Assembly: GCA_022599915.1 (NCBI GenBank)
Contig: JAHZLH010000036.1
Span: 1 to 34,467, forward strand
DNA: 34,467 nt
Source of the DNA: Actinomycetes bacterium
Lineage (GTDB): Bacteria; Actinomycetota; Actinomycetes; S36-B12; GCA-2699445
Reading direction: 5' to 3'
Made by a program: the position numbers and the translations under genes. The number at the start of each line of letters is the position of its first letter. The first letter of the stretch is position 1. Below, piece by piece: positions 14,029 to 22,285 of this stretch. A model generated the notes under the pieces. That model made no database searches and had not been told where the DNA came from. It saw only the letters and a list, made by a program, of their open reading frames with translations.

Positions 14029-16022
14029 GTCGCGCTGAGATTGTCGGTATCAAGTAGTTCACGTGGGAAGGACACCAGCCGAGAACGCAGGTACTCACCG
14101 AGTCCCTTCGCCTGCGGGTCCAACAGCGCATTCTCGCTGACGCCCCGACCCAGCAGCCCAGTGATGACGAGGTTTACTGCCCGCAGATTCGCCAGCGGGA
14201 TGACGTCAACCTGCAGACCCGCAGCTTCCGGAATTAGCCGCTGCACCGCGCCGGGTGCCTGCAGCAGGGATAGCAGCCATCGGTAACTGCGATCGGCTCG
14301 TTCGTCCGCGGCCGGATCAACCTGCAGCGGATCGTCAGATTTCCAGATCTCCGCGAGGTCATCCGGGCTGTTGATCTCAGGAACGGTCAGTGCATCGGCC
14401 TCACCACCAGCTAATGCCACGGCCTCAATCTCAACTGGATCGGGGATCCACACCCCGACATTGGCATTGCCACCCTTATCACCGCTGCGGGCTCCGGCGA
14501 CCCAACCCAGTGGGATGCGGACCATGTCGGCTCGGCTCGTCTCCTCGACCACTGGCTCAGTCGTTGCGATTGATTCCGGCGTTGCCTGCTCGGCTAGGGG
14601 TGAGCTACCGGGCAAGGTCGTAATCTCCTCGCCAGCTAGCGACACCTTTGCGCTAACCGCGGCACCGGCGACGGTTGTCGGCCAAAACACGCCATAGGGG
14701 GTTCCGGGTGTGGGGACCGCAGTGGGAAACATACCTGGGTAGCTGGCCAAGGCTGATTCCACTGCTCGAGCGGTAAAGGCTTTTCCGACGTTGTCAGGGT
14801 TGCCGTCCTTGACCGTGAGCCGTAAGTGAGCTTGGGCGGAAGCGACGTCAGTGGGGTCTTCGGAGTCAGCTCGCAGCAGATCGACTGTCAGTTCAGTCAC
14901 GTTCAGCGTGCTGGTGGCGGCCAGCTCAACTGGGGATCGTTTGCAGTCCGCCAGGGTGACTCCAGCGATGGTTCGCAGCGCAACGTCAGCTTTCGCCTCA
15001 ATATCGAGCCCGGTCAGCACCAGTGTCATCGAGTTGCGGAAGCCGCCCAGGTAGTTCAGTGAGACTTTGAGCCGATCTGGTGGTGGGGCACCGACAACAC
15101 CGGAAATCCGGACGCGATCACGGCCAACTTGATCCAGTCGAATACTGCGGAAGTCAGCGCTGACATCGGGATTGAGATAGACCGCATCCCCGACTTCATA
15201 AAGCAACTGTGCTGTCACGGTTCCAGGACTCACCAAACCGCCGGTACCGGGATGCTTGGTGATCACGCTGGTCCCATCGCCACCGATTTCTGCGATGGGG
15301 AATCCGACGTTTTCCAGACTCGGGACGTCGGTAAAGAAGGAGTAGTTGCCGCCCGTAGCCTGGGCGCCACATTCAATAACATGGCCCGCCACCAGGGCCC
15401 CGGCGAACCGATTCAGGTCGGCGACGTTGTCGTAATCCCAACCGTGCCACCAAGCGGCTGGACCGATCGCCAACGCTGCATCAGTCACCCGACCGGTGAT
15501 CACCACGTCGGCTCCTGCCGCCAACGCTGCCGTAATGGCGCGACCCCCGAGATAGGCATTCGCCGCCAAAGAGGGGGTGCCCATGTCCGCAAAGAGCTCC
15601 CCGGTGTCCAGATTGCGGAACTCCTCACCGTTGTCCGTCAGCTCGGCAACTCGATCAGAAATATCGTCACCGGTCACCACAGCGATGCGCGGCTGCAAGC
15701 CCGCCTTGTCCGCTGCATCCGCGAGCGCGTCAGCCAGCCCTTGCGGATCGAGACCGCCCGCGTCGGTGACCACCTTGATGTTGCGGTCTAGACAGTCGCC
15801 GAGCACGTCTTTCATCTGGGTGAGGAAGGTTCGGGCATAGCCGGAACCCACGCCATGCTTCATCCGCTGCCGCGCAAGGATGAGCATGGTGAGTTCCGCT
15901 AGCCAATCACCGGTGAGGACATCGATCGGTCCACCGTCCACCATCTCGCGGGCTGCCGACAGTCGATCGCCGAAAAAACCCGAGCAGTTGGCAATCCGGA
16001 TTGGACGTCGAGACTCAGTCAT
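14025..16022 (-). CDS. AtuA-like protein (DUF1446, acyclic terpene utilization family)
   Basis: A 665-aa cytoplasmic protein. Residues ~5-440 match the DUF1446/AtuA region: IANCSGFFGDR at the start, GDWLAELTMLIL, TGRVTDAALAIGP, and HVIECGAQATGGNYSFF. A separate C-terminal domain (~500-640) contains GWVAGARSGDKGGNANVGVW. AtuA is required for citronellol/geraniol breakdown in Pseudomonas, but its biochemical step is unknown. It overlaps the biotin carboxylase gene by 8 bp and the TetR gene by 4 bp. Its presence is the main argument for a terpenoid-like or other unusual branched substrate rather than plain leucine degradation. Confidence 0.88.
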   Translation of the reverse strand: MTESRRPIRIANCSGFFGDRLSAAREMVDGGPIDVLTGDWLAELTMLILARQRMKHGVGSGYARTFLTQMKDVLGDCLDRNIKVVTDAGGLDPQGLADALADAADKAGLQPRIAVVTGDDISDRVAELTDNGEEFRNLDTGELFADMGTPSLAANAYLGGRAITAALAAGADVVITGRVTDAALAIGPAAWWHGWDYDNVADLNRFAGALVAGHVIECGAQATGGNYSFFTDVPSLENVGFPIAEIGGDGTSVITKHPGTGGLVSPGTVTAQLLYEVGDAVYLNPDVSADFRSIRLDQVGRDRVRISGVVGAPPPDRLKVSLNYLGGFRNSMTLVLTGLDIEAKADVALRTIAGVTLADCKRSPVELAATSTLNVTELTVDLLRADSEDPTDVASAQAHLRLTVKDGNPDNVGKAFTARAVESALASYPGMFPTAVPTPGTPYGVFWPTTVAGAAVSAKVSLAGEEITTLPGSSPLAEQATPESIATTEPVVEETSRADMVRIPLGWVAGARSGDKGGNANVGVWIPDPVEIEAVALAGGEADALTVPEINSPDDLAEIWKSDDPLQVDPAADERADRSYRWLLSLLQAPGAVQRLIPEAAGLQVDVIPLANLRAVNLVITGLLGRGVSENALLDPQAKGLGEYLRSRLVSFPRELLDTDNLSAT

Positions 16023-18123
16023 CGTCGCCCCCTGCCGCGAAAGTTACTAGCACCTGGTGCGCTTCCACCGACTGTCCCGGTGTCACGAGCACCTGATCGA
16101 TGGTGCCGTCGCTATCCGCAGTGATGCGGTGCTCCATTTTCATGGCCTCCAGTACAACCAGCGTCTCGCCCTCGTTGACCTGCTGCCCGGGCTCTACCTC
16201 AATGGCAGCGACAGTTCCTGGCAGTGGGGATACCGGACCTTGATCGCCGGTACCTGCGTCATTTTGTTCGCCGACCGATATTGGCCGGAACTGGAATCTG
16301 CCATCTACCCCCACCACGCGGATACCCGCCTCGTCGGTATCAGTCTCGATCCGACTCACAAGTCCGTCGATCTCCACCAACAGAAACTGATCCGGCAACG
16401 CATCTTCATCCGGGGCCGGCCGGGTAACCCGCACCTCGCCGATGAACTCCCGTTCTGCGCTGTAGGGTTCCTCGCCAGGATTCAGCCATACCCGCCAACG
16501 GTTATCGCGGCCGGACTCATGCAGTACCCATACACGGCGCGCGGACTCACCCGAGCCGTACTGCAGGCCAAGGAACCCCGGCGTGCCACTCACGTTGCGG
16601 AACCGCGGCGGCACTGGGTCGGCACTCAGGTTGCCTGCGAACACATCGGTGATCCAGTGATCAGCGGCATCTACGGTGTCGAGATGATGGAAAGCCGCCG
16701 CCACTACTAGTGCTGGCGGCGGATTCTGGCCTTCCGGCAGCAGGTTTCCGGCGAGCAAACCAGGGTGCTCTTCCAGGAAGGCGGTTGTGGTGTCGCCGGC
16801 GAAAAACGGAAACGAACCCAAAATCGCGAGCAGCATGTCCCGATTCGTGGTGACTCCGGTGACGGTGGTCTCCGATAATGCCTGCAGCATCTCCTGGGTA
16901 GTGGTTTGCCGGTCGGGGCCAGACGTCGTGATCTTGGCAAGCAACGGGTCATAGAACTGCGGAACCGAATCCCCGGCCGAATACGAGGCATCGACCACTG
17001 CTCCGAGAGCGCTGGGCGACGCAAACTGACCAATCTTGCCCACGCTGGGCAGGAAGCCCTGGGATGGGTCCTCCGCATACAACCGAACCTCGATGGCGTG
17101 GCCGTCGATGTCGAGATCATCCTGCTCAACGGTGAACTCTTTACCTTGAGCAACCAGGATCTGCCACTGCACCAAATCGGTACCGGTGATTTCTTCCGTA
17201 ACTCGGTGCTCCACCTGCAGTCGGGTGTTCATCTCGAGGAAGAAGAACTCCTGCGCATCACCGTCCCCGGACACCAGAAACTCCACCGTTCCTGCTCCGA
17301 CATAACCGATCCGGGCTGCCAGGGACAGCGCAGCGGTGTACATGCGTTCCCGAGTCACATCAGTAGTTCCGGGGGACGGAGCCTCTTCGATGATCTTTTG
17401 GTGGCGCCGTTGAATCGAACATTCCCGATCGAATAGATGCAGGTAGTTGCCATGCTGGTCGCCAAAGACCTGCACTTCGACGTGGCGAGCCCGCGGCAAG
17501 TAGCGCTCCAGAAATACTGTCGGATCGCCAAAGGAAGATTGCGACTCTCGCCGGGCCCCTTCAACCGCAGGCAACAACTCATCGGGCTGTGACACCACTC
17601 GCATGCCCTTGCCGCCACCGCCAGCAGATGCCTTGATCATCACCGGATAGCCAACCTGCTCAGCTCGCTCAGCGATCTGTACCTCGGTTAGGTCGGCGTC
17701 TAGTTCTGCGCCGGGGACCAGCGGAACTCCCGCGGCAGCCGCGGCGTTCTTCGCTTCCACTTTCAGCGCCATGGCGCGGATCGCTTCCGGAGGTGGCCCA
17801 ATCCAGGTCAGGCCAGCGCCAACTACCGCTTCGGCAAACTCTGGATTCTCCGCTAGAAAGCCATAGCCGGGGTGGATGGCATCAGCCTCAGTGCGCTTCG
17901 CAGCAGCCAAGATCGCCGGGATGTTCAGATATGTGTCTGCGGAGGCATTGCCGGGAAGATGCACCGCCAAGTCGGCGGCGCGCACATGTCGACCGTTTCG
18001 ATCTGCATCCGAATACACCGCCACGCAGGTGATTCCCATCTCACGAGCCGTGTCGAACACTCGAATCGCTATCTCGCCCCGGTTGGCGACCAGGACTCGT
18101 CGGATAGTTGCCTCTACTGGCAT
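16015..18123 (-). CDS. acyl-CoA carboxylase alpha subunit (biotin carboxylase + biotin carrier)
   Basis: A 702-aa subunit that carboxylates its own biotin with ATP and bicarbonate. The biotin carboxylase domain begins RRVLVANRGEIAIRVFDTA. ATP-grasp glycine loop KASAGGGGKGMR and substrate-site blocks HVEVQVFGDQHGN, ERECSIQRRHQK-like (here DRECSIQRRHQK) and EMNTRLQVEHRVTE follow. The biotinyl domain ends with EAMKMEH; the biotinylated Lys is near residue 662. The length and single-chain layout are those of methylcrotonyl- and geranyl-CoA carboxylases. I choose the ATG at 18123 because GAGGAAAAC precedes it and the domain begins there. An ATG overlapping the upstream stop (TGATG at 18144) is possible. 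Confidence 0.93.
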   Translation of the reverse strand: MPVEATIRRVLVANRGEIAIRVFDTAREMGITCVAVYSDADRNGRHVRAADLAVHLPGNASADTYLNIPAILAAAKRTEADAIHPGYGFLAENPEFAEAVVGAGLTWIGPPPEAIRAMALKVEAKNAAAAAGVPLVPGAELDADLTEVQIAERAEQVGYPVMIKASAGGGGKGMRVVSQPDELLPAVEGARRESQSSFGDPTVFLERYLPRARHVEVQVFGDQHGNYLHLFDRECSIQRRHQKIIEEAPSPGTTDVTRERMYTAALSLAARIGYVGAGTVEFLVSGDGDAQEFFFLEMNTRLQVEHRVTEEITGTDLVQWQILVAQGKEFTVEQDDLDIDGHAIEVRLYAEDPSQGFLPSVGKIGQFASPSALGAVVDASYSAGDSVPQFYDPLLAKITTSGPDRQTTTQEMLQALSETTVTGVTTNRDMLLAILGSFPFFAGDTTTAFLEEHPGLLAGNLLPEGQNPPPALVVAAAFHHLDTVDAADHWITDVFAGNLSADPVPPRFRNVSGTPGFLGLQYGSGESARRVWVLHESGRDNRWRVWLNPGEEPYSAEREFIGEVRVTRPAPDEDALPDQFLLVEIDGLVSRIETDTDEAGIRVVGVDGRFQFRPISVGEQNDAGTGDQGPVSPLPGTVAAIEVEPGQQVNEGETLVVLEAMKMEHRITADSDGTIDQVLVTPGQSVEAHQVLVTFAAGGDDD

Positions 18124-18143
18124 GTTTTCCTCGTTTCGACTCA

Positions 18144-19763
18144 TCACATCCGCCAAACGCCGTAGCCGCTAGTACCTTGCACTGGTCCGGAATGGGCGGC
18201 GGAAAGCGCCATGGTCAGCACCGCGCGGGTGTCTCGTGGATCGATGATGCCGTCGTCCCAGATGCGTCCAGTCGCGAACAAGCTGGTCGATTCCGATTCC
18301 ACCTGGTTTTCAAAGGCATCGCGGATAGGGGCGAAAGCTGCCTCGTCAAACTCCGCTCCGGCTTTTTCGGTCTTTTGCCGAGCAACGATGTTCAGTACCC
18401 CGGCCAACTGTTTGGGCCCCATTACAGCGATGCGGTGGTTGGGCCAACTGAAGACGAACCGTGGGTCATAGGCTCGACCGCTCATGCCGTAGTTTCCGGC
18501 ACCGTAGGAGGCACCCATCATCAAGGTGATGTGCGGCACGCTGCTGTTGGATACCGCGTTGATCAACTTGGCACCGTCTTTGATGATGCCGCCCTGTTCG
18601 TATTTGGTGCCGACCATGAAGCCGGTGATGTTTTGCGCGAACAGGATCGGTACGTCCATCCGGTTGCACAGTTGAATGAACTGAGCGCCTTTGTGGCTCT
18701 CTTCGCTGAACAAGATCCCGTTGTTGGCCAGGACGCCAACCGGGAAACCACCAATATGACCCCAGCCGGTCACCAGGGTGGTGCCATACAGCGGTTTGAA
18801 CTCTTCAAACTCCGAACCATCAACGACCCGGGCTAGTACCTCGCGCGCCTCGAAGGGCATCCGTACATCGGCACTCGGGATGCCGAGCAGTTCTTCTGGG
18901 TCGTACAACGGGGCTGCCGCTGCTTCATCCGGTCCTGGTCCTTGTTTTCGCCACCGCAGATGAGACACGATTTGCCGGCCGATCCGAAGCGCATCCGCCT
19001 CGTCCTCAGCCAAGTAGTCGGCTAGCCCGCTGGTTCTGGCATGCATTTCCGCACCGCCGAGTTGCTCGTCGTCTGCGTCTTCGTCGATCGCCATCTTTAC
19101 CAGCGGCGGACCGCCCAGATACACCCGAGCCGCCTCTTTCTGCAGTACGACGTAGTCGCTCATCCCGGGCACGTAGGCCCCGCCCGCGGTGCTCGAGCCG
19201 AACACCAACGTGATGGTGGGGATACCCGCTGCAGAAAGTTGCGTCAGGTTCTTAAAGGATGCTCCGCCGGGCACGAAGATGTCGGCCTGCTTGGGCAGGT
19301 CCGCACCACCTGACTCAGTCAGACTGACAAGCGGCAACCGGTTCTCGCGGGCGATATCCATCGCACGTAGTCCCTTACGAACTGCCGTCGGCCCCTGGGA
19401 ACCACCCTTCACGGTCGGATCGTTGGCAATCACCATGCACTCGGTACCCGAGATAGTGCCAATCCCGGTGACAATGCCACCCCCGAGGGGATCGTCAGTG
19501 CCCCAACCGGCCAACGGTGATAGCTCGAGAAAGCCCGACATCGGGTCCAGCAAGTACTCGATTCGCTCTCGCGGCAACATTTTGCCGCGAGAACGTAATC
19601 GCCCGACGCTGCGATTCGCCTTGTCGGCATCCGTGGTACCGCCACCACGGGTTACCTGAGTCAGCAGGTCGTCTATCTCGGCCAGGCTCTCAGCCATGGC
19701 AGCCCGATTCGACGTGAACGGTTCTGCATTGCTATCAACGGAACTGCGTATTACTTGCCCCAC
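18144..19763 (-). CDS. acyl-CoA carboxylase beta subunit (carboxyltransferase)
   Basis: A 539-aa subunit that transfers CO2 from carboxybiotin to the acyl-CoA. It has the two crotonase-like halves: GGSQGPTAVRKGLRAMDIA and ESGGADLPKQ in the N-half, and FAQNITGFMVGTKYEQGGIIKDGAKL with GASYGAGNYGMSGRAYDPRF in the C-half. It ends GRIWDDGIIDPRDTRAVL. These match methylcrotonyl/geranyl-CoA carboxylases better than acetyl/propionyl ones. It is the first gene of the six-gene operon. The GTG at 19763 follows TAGCGT by 7 nt, indicating a leaderless mRNA, while downstream genes use coupling or Shine-Dalgarno sites. Confidence 0.93.
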   Translation of the reverse strand: MGQVIRSSVDSNAEPFTSNRAAMAESLAEIDDLLTQVTRGGGTTDADKANRSVGRLRSRGKMLPRERIEYLLDPMSGFLELSPLAGWGTDDPLGGGIVTGIGTISGTECMVIANDPTVKGGSQGPTAVRKGLRAMDIARENRLPLVSLTESGGADLPKQADIFVPGGASFKNLTQLSAAGIPTITLVFGSSTAGGAYVPGMSDYVVLQKEAARVYLGGPPLVKMAIDEDADDEQLGGAEMHARTSGLADYLAEDEADALRIGRQIVSHLRWRKQGPGPDEAAAAPLYDPEELLGIPSADVRMPFEAREVLARVVDGSEFEEFKPLYGTTLVTGWGHIGGFPVGVLANNGILFSEESHKGAQFIQLCNRMDVPILFAQNITGFMVGTKYEQGGIIKDGAKLINAVSNSSVPHITLMMGASYGAGNYGMSGRAYDPRFVFSWPNHRIAVMGPKQLAGVLNIVARQKTEKAGAEFDEAAFAPIRDAFENQVESESTSLFATGRIWDDGIIDPRDTRAVLTMALSAAHSGPVQGTSGYGVWRM

Positions 19764-19767
19764 GAAC

Positions 19768-19800
19768 TTGACGCTACTGTCAAGTTGACGCCGGCGTCAA
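19768..19800. promoter_or_regulatory. twin operator TTGAC-N6-GTCAA
   Basis: Two 16-bp boxes lie 1 bp apart: TTGACGCTACTGTCAA (19768-19783) and TTGACGCCGGCGTCAA (19785-19800). The second is a perfect 16-bp palindrome. Each has half-sites TTGAC/GTCAA with a 6-bp centre, and their centres are 17 bp apart. They cover the -10 and -35 of the catabolic operon. Size and symmetry fit a TetR dimer site, and the operon's own TetR is the likely ligand (inference). Confidence 0.75.
19771..19800 (-). promoter_or_regulatory. promoter of the acyl-CoA catabolic operon
   Basis: On the minus strand a -35 TTGACG (19800-19795), an 18-nt spacer and a -10 TAGCGT (19776-19771) are present. Transcription would start about 7 nt on, at the GTG at 19763. 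Both hexamers lie inside the twin operator, so a bound repressor would block polymerase. Confidence 0.65.
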
Positions 19801-19917
19801 GAACTTCGCCGCAACAAACTTGCCTATCGAGACTCCAGCGCCGATCTAAGCCCAACACCGTAGCCACGGTTCGTGTCGCAGCAACCTCGCGCGACGAAGT
19901 CAGGGGACGATGAAGAC

Positions 19918-21105
19918 ATGGCGCCCATCACTTGGCAATTGGCGATCCGCATCGCGACGGAGGTCGATCCCATCCCGCCCCGTCGAGTCGACCTACTGTC
20001 GGCGATCGGTAGCACGCTGGCCGAACCCATTTCAGCCCTAGCAGATCTGCCTCCCGACCCAGCCGCTACCGAGTCAGGCTGGGCAGTGCGAGGACTCGGA
20101 CCGTGGGCAGTCGTCCCGCACCCCGCGCACAATGAACTAGCGGATGGTTGTGCGACTCCGATCGCAGCCGGCGCGATGCTACCCACTGGAACCGATGCCG
20201 TACTCGCCGACCGTTTTGCTGTGGTCGAAGGTGACGGCCGCACTGTACTGGTCGGGGAGGAGGGCAAACCTGCTAGCCGCCCCGGCCGACTGCGGCAAGG
20301 CTTTGGGATTACAACAGTTGGCGCAACAGCCAGCCATGGCCAGGTCTTACACAAGTCCGGTGACACGTTTACTGCAGGGACATTGGCTTTGGCGGCGGCG
20401 GCCGGGGCCGACGACGTCTTGGTGTATCCACCCGCCAGCGTGGCGCCCATCATGCTGACGACTCGACTGCTGCCGTCCGGTCCGCCACGTCGGGGGCGCG
20501 ACCGAGACGTGGTGCGGTCACTACTGCCGGCGTGGATCATGGGCGCCGGGGCTAGGTGCCTGCCGCTGGCCTCGGTGGCCCCCGAGGCCAGCGAAATCGC
20601 TGCAGCGCTTGATGCTGCGGGTGGCGATCTGGTGGTTATATCCGGCGGTCCGGAACCGGGTCTCAGCCTCGGCGCAAGGTCTGCGCTGCAACAACTTGGT
20701 GCGGAGTTCCTCATCGACGGTGTCGCGGTGCGACCGGGCGGGGCGGTGCTGTTGGCTGAACTACCCGATAACCGCCGGGTACTGGTGCTTCCTCATGAGC
20801 CCTGCGATGCCGCAATCGGCATGGCTCTGCTTCTCGACCCGACCTTGTCAGCTCTGGCCGCACACGCAGACATAACGAAACCCACCGTCATGCTGCGGGA
20901 TTCCCTCGAACCCACGCCGTATGCTCGCGCTCTCCCCGTTGCCATTGAGCCTGGTGAACTGATCGACCTCGCCGTCACGCAGCCTTGGTATGGCCCGCAC
21001 GGGCTCGCCGCAGTCGCGGGAGCCACCGGGATCGGTTTCCTGGACCCCGGTCGGGGTCAGCGGGGTGACGCTTTAACCGTGGTGACCATACCCGGCCGCA
21101 ACTGA
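19918..21105 (+). CDS. divergent MoeA-like molybdopterin-binding protein
   Basis: A 395-aa protein with MoeA architecture. An IAAGAMLPTGTDAVL block (the well-conserved ITTGAPLPxGAD loop) lies near 82-97. The MoCF-like fold contains VVISGGPEPGLSLG (~242-255), and a C-terminal beta domain ends the chain. MoeA inserts molybdate into adenylylated molybdopterin. Key signatures are lost: the MDGYAV motif is ESGWAV (52-57) and the LPGNP motif is LPHEP. So it may be a non-catalytic paralogue or have another ligand. No other molybdenum cofactor gene is in the window. The ATG at 19918 (AGGGGA 10 nt upstream) is preferred; an in-frame GTG at 19873 is possible. It is divergent from the catabolic operon. 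Confidence 0.72.
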   Translation: MAPITWQLAIRIATEVDPIPPRRVDLLSAIGSTLAEPISALADLPPDPAATESGWAVRGLGPWAVVPHPAHNELADGCATPIAAGAMLPTGTDAVLADRFAVVEGDGRTVLVGEEGKPASRPGRLRQGFGITTVGATASHGQVLHKSGDTFTAGTLALAAAAGADDVLVYPPASVAPIMLTTRLLPSGPPRRGRDRDVVRSLLPAWIMGAGARCLPLASVAPEASEIAAALDAAGGDLVVISGGPEPGLSLGARSALQQLGAEFLIDGVAVRPGGAVLLAELPDNRRVLVLPHEPCDAAIGMALLLDPTLSALAAHADITKPTVMLRDSLEPTPYARALPVAIEPGELIDLAVTQPWYGPHGLAAVAGATGIGFLDPGRGQRGDALTVVTIPGRN

Positions 21106-21151
21106 ACCCACCGGGGACAGAAGCGACTAGCCCACGCGAAAAGCAAACCGC

Positions 21152-21168
21152 AGCCGCCCAAGGCGGCT
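21152..21168 (+). terminator. hairpin between MoeA-like and channel genes
   Basis: AGCCGCC-CAA-GGCGGCT forms a perfect 7-bp stem with a 3-nt loop, 46 nt after the MoeA-like stop. It has no T tract and abuts the -10 of the next gene. It could end or pause the upstream transcript. Confidence 0.3.
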
Positions 21169-21173
21169 AACGT
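21168..21173 (+). promoter_or_regulatory. TAACGT -10, leaderless start at 21180
   Basis: TAACGT-CGGAGT-GTG: the hexamer ends 6 nt before the GTG of the potassium channel gene. The GGAG in the spacer is too close to the start codon to be a good ribosome site. Confidence 0.5.
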
Positions 21174-21179
21174 CGGAGT

Positions 21180-22259
21180 GTGGCCAGCGGAAACGACGTC
21201 GAGGACTTCGGTGGGCGACTAGTTTTGCCCCGTCGTCCAGTACGGCCGCTCCGGCAAATTCTGACCCGAATCTCGATAGCGGTAGCCTGCGTGCTGACCA
21301 CCACGATAGTGGTTTATCTGGATCGCGACGGTTACCAGAATGCTGATCTCGGCACCATGACTTTCTTGGATGCGCTCTACTACGCAACCGTTTCACTGTC
21401 CACAACGGGCTACGGTGATATTTCACCGGTGACACCATCGGCACGATTCATCAACGTGTTTGTCATCACGCCGCTGCGATTCGTATTCCTGATCACCCTG
21501 GTCGGGACTGCCATCGAGGCACTGACCAAGCGAACCCAGTACGACTGGCGAGTTCGGAAGTGGAGAGACAAAATGTCCGATCACACCGTGATCATTGGTT
21601 TCGGGGTAAAGGGTCGTAGCGCGGTGCGCTCACTGCTGGACAGTGGTGTGTCTCCCTCGCGCATCGTGGTGGTGGCAGAAGACGACGAAAGTGTCCGCGA
21701 AGCGGCCGAGCAGGGCCTCACCGCCGTTCAAGGGGACGGTCGCAGAGAGGCGGTTCTCGCCCAAGCTGGTATCAGCCGGGCCGGTCGGGTCGTTATCGCG
21801 GCTGATGATGATGCGACAAGTGTGCTCATCACCATGTTGAGTAAGCGTCTTGCTCCACGCGCCACTGTGGTGTCTGCCGCTCGCGAGACCTCTAGCGCTC
21901 AGTTCCTGCGAGATTCCGGGGCTGACGGTGTCATCGTTACCGCGGAGGCCGTCGGCCGCCTGCTGTCCTTATCACTGGTTTCTCCCACTGCCGGGCGCCT
22001 GATGGAGGATCTGCTGGACTCCTCCAAAGGCCTAGAAATGGTGGAAAGAGAAGTAAGCAGTGCCGAAGTCGGCACCAGTCCAGAAGAGTTGGATGCCCGG
22101 GGCGAGTTGGTCCTCGGCGTGATTCGGGAAGGCGAACTCAATCGCTTCGACGGCAAGGTGATCAAGGTGTTGAACCGTGGCGACCGTGTTGTGGTCATCC
22201 GCCAATCAAGCAGCAGTGCCGATTTACTGAACCTCGATGCAAGCAATGGAGACGCTTGA
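21180..22259 (+). CDS. two-TM potassium channel with RCK (TrkA-N/TrkA-C) domains
   Basis: A 359-aa protein with the MthK-like layout. TM1 is at about 26-46. The pore loop has filter STTGYGDI (residues ~73-80), a variant of TVGYGD. TM2 is at about 90-112. A cytoplasmic RCK domain starts at HTVIIGFGVKGRSAV (~134-148) with the GxGxxG-like nucleotide fold and the acidic end AEDDE. A C-terminal TrkA-C-like part lies at about 275-345. It would conduct K+ across the plasma membrane, gated by a ligand such as a nucleotide or ion bound by RCK. It converges on the sugar transferase gene with a 26-nt gap. Confidence 0.92.
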   Translation: MASGNDVEDFGGRLVLPRRPVRPLRQILTRISIAVACVLTTTIVVYLDRDGYQNADLGTMTFLDALYYATVSLSTTGYGDISPVTPSARFINVFVITPLRFVFLITLVGTAIEALTKRTQYDWRVRKWRDKMSDHTVIIGFGVKGRSAVRSLLDSGVSPSRIVVVAEDDESVREAAEQGLTAVQGDGRREAVLAQAGISRAGRVVIAADDDATSVLITMLSKRLAPRATVVSAARETSSAQFLRDSGADGVIVTAEAVGRLLSLSLVSPTAGRLMEDLLDSSKGLEMVEREVSSAEVGTSPEELDARGELVLGVIREGELNRFDGKVIKVLNRGDRVVVIRQSSSSADLLNLDASNGDA

Positions 22260-22285
22260 GGCTCGTATTGTGAGTCGGTCTGCTC

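Noticed and set aside
19824-20714. 296-codon open frame on the minus strand
   Set aside because: Antisense to the MoeA-like gene; Ser/Ala/Pro-rich and without domains, while the plus frame has clear MoeA blocks.
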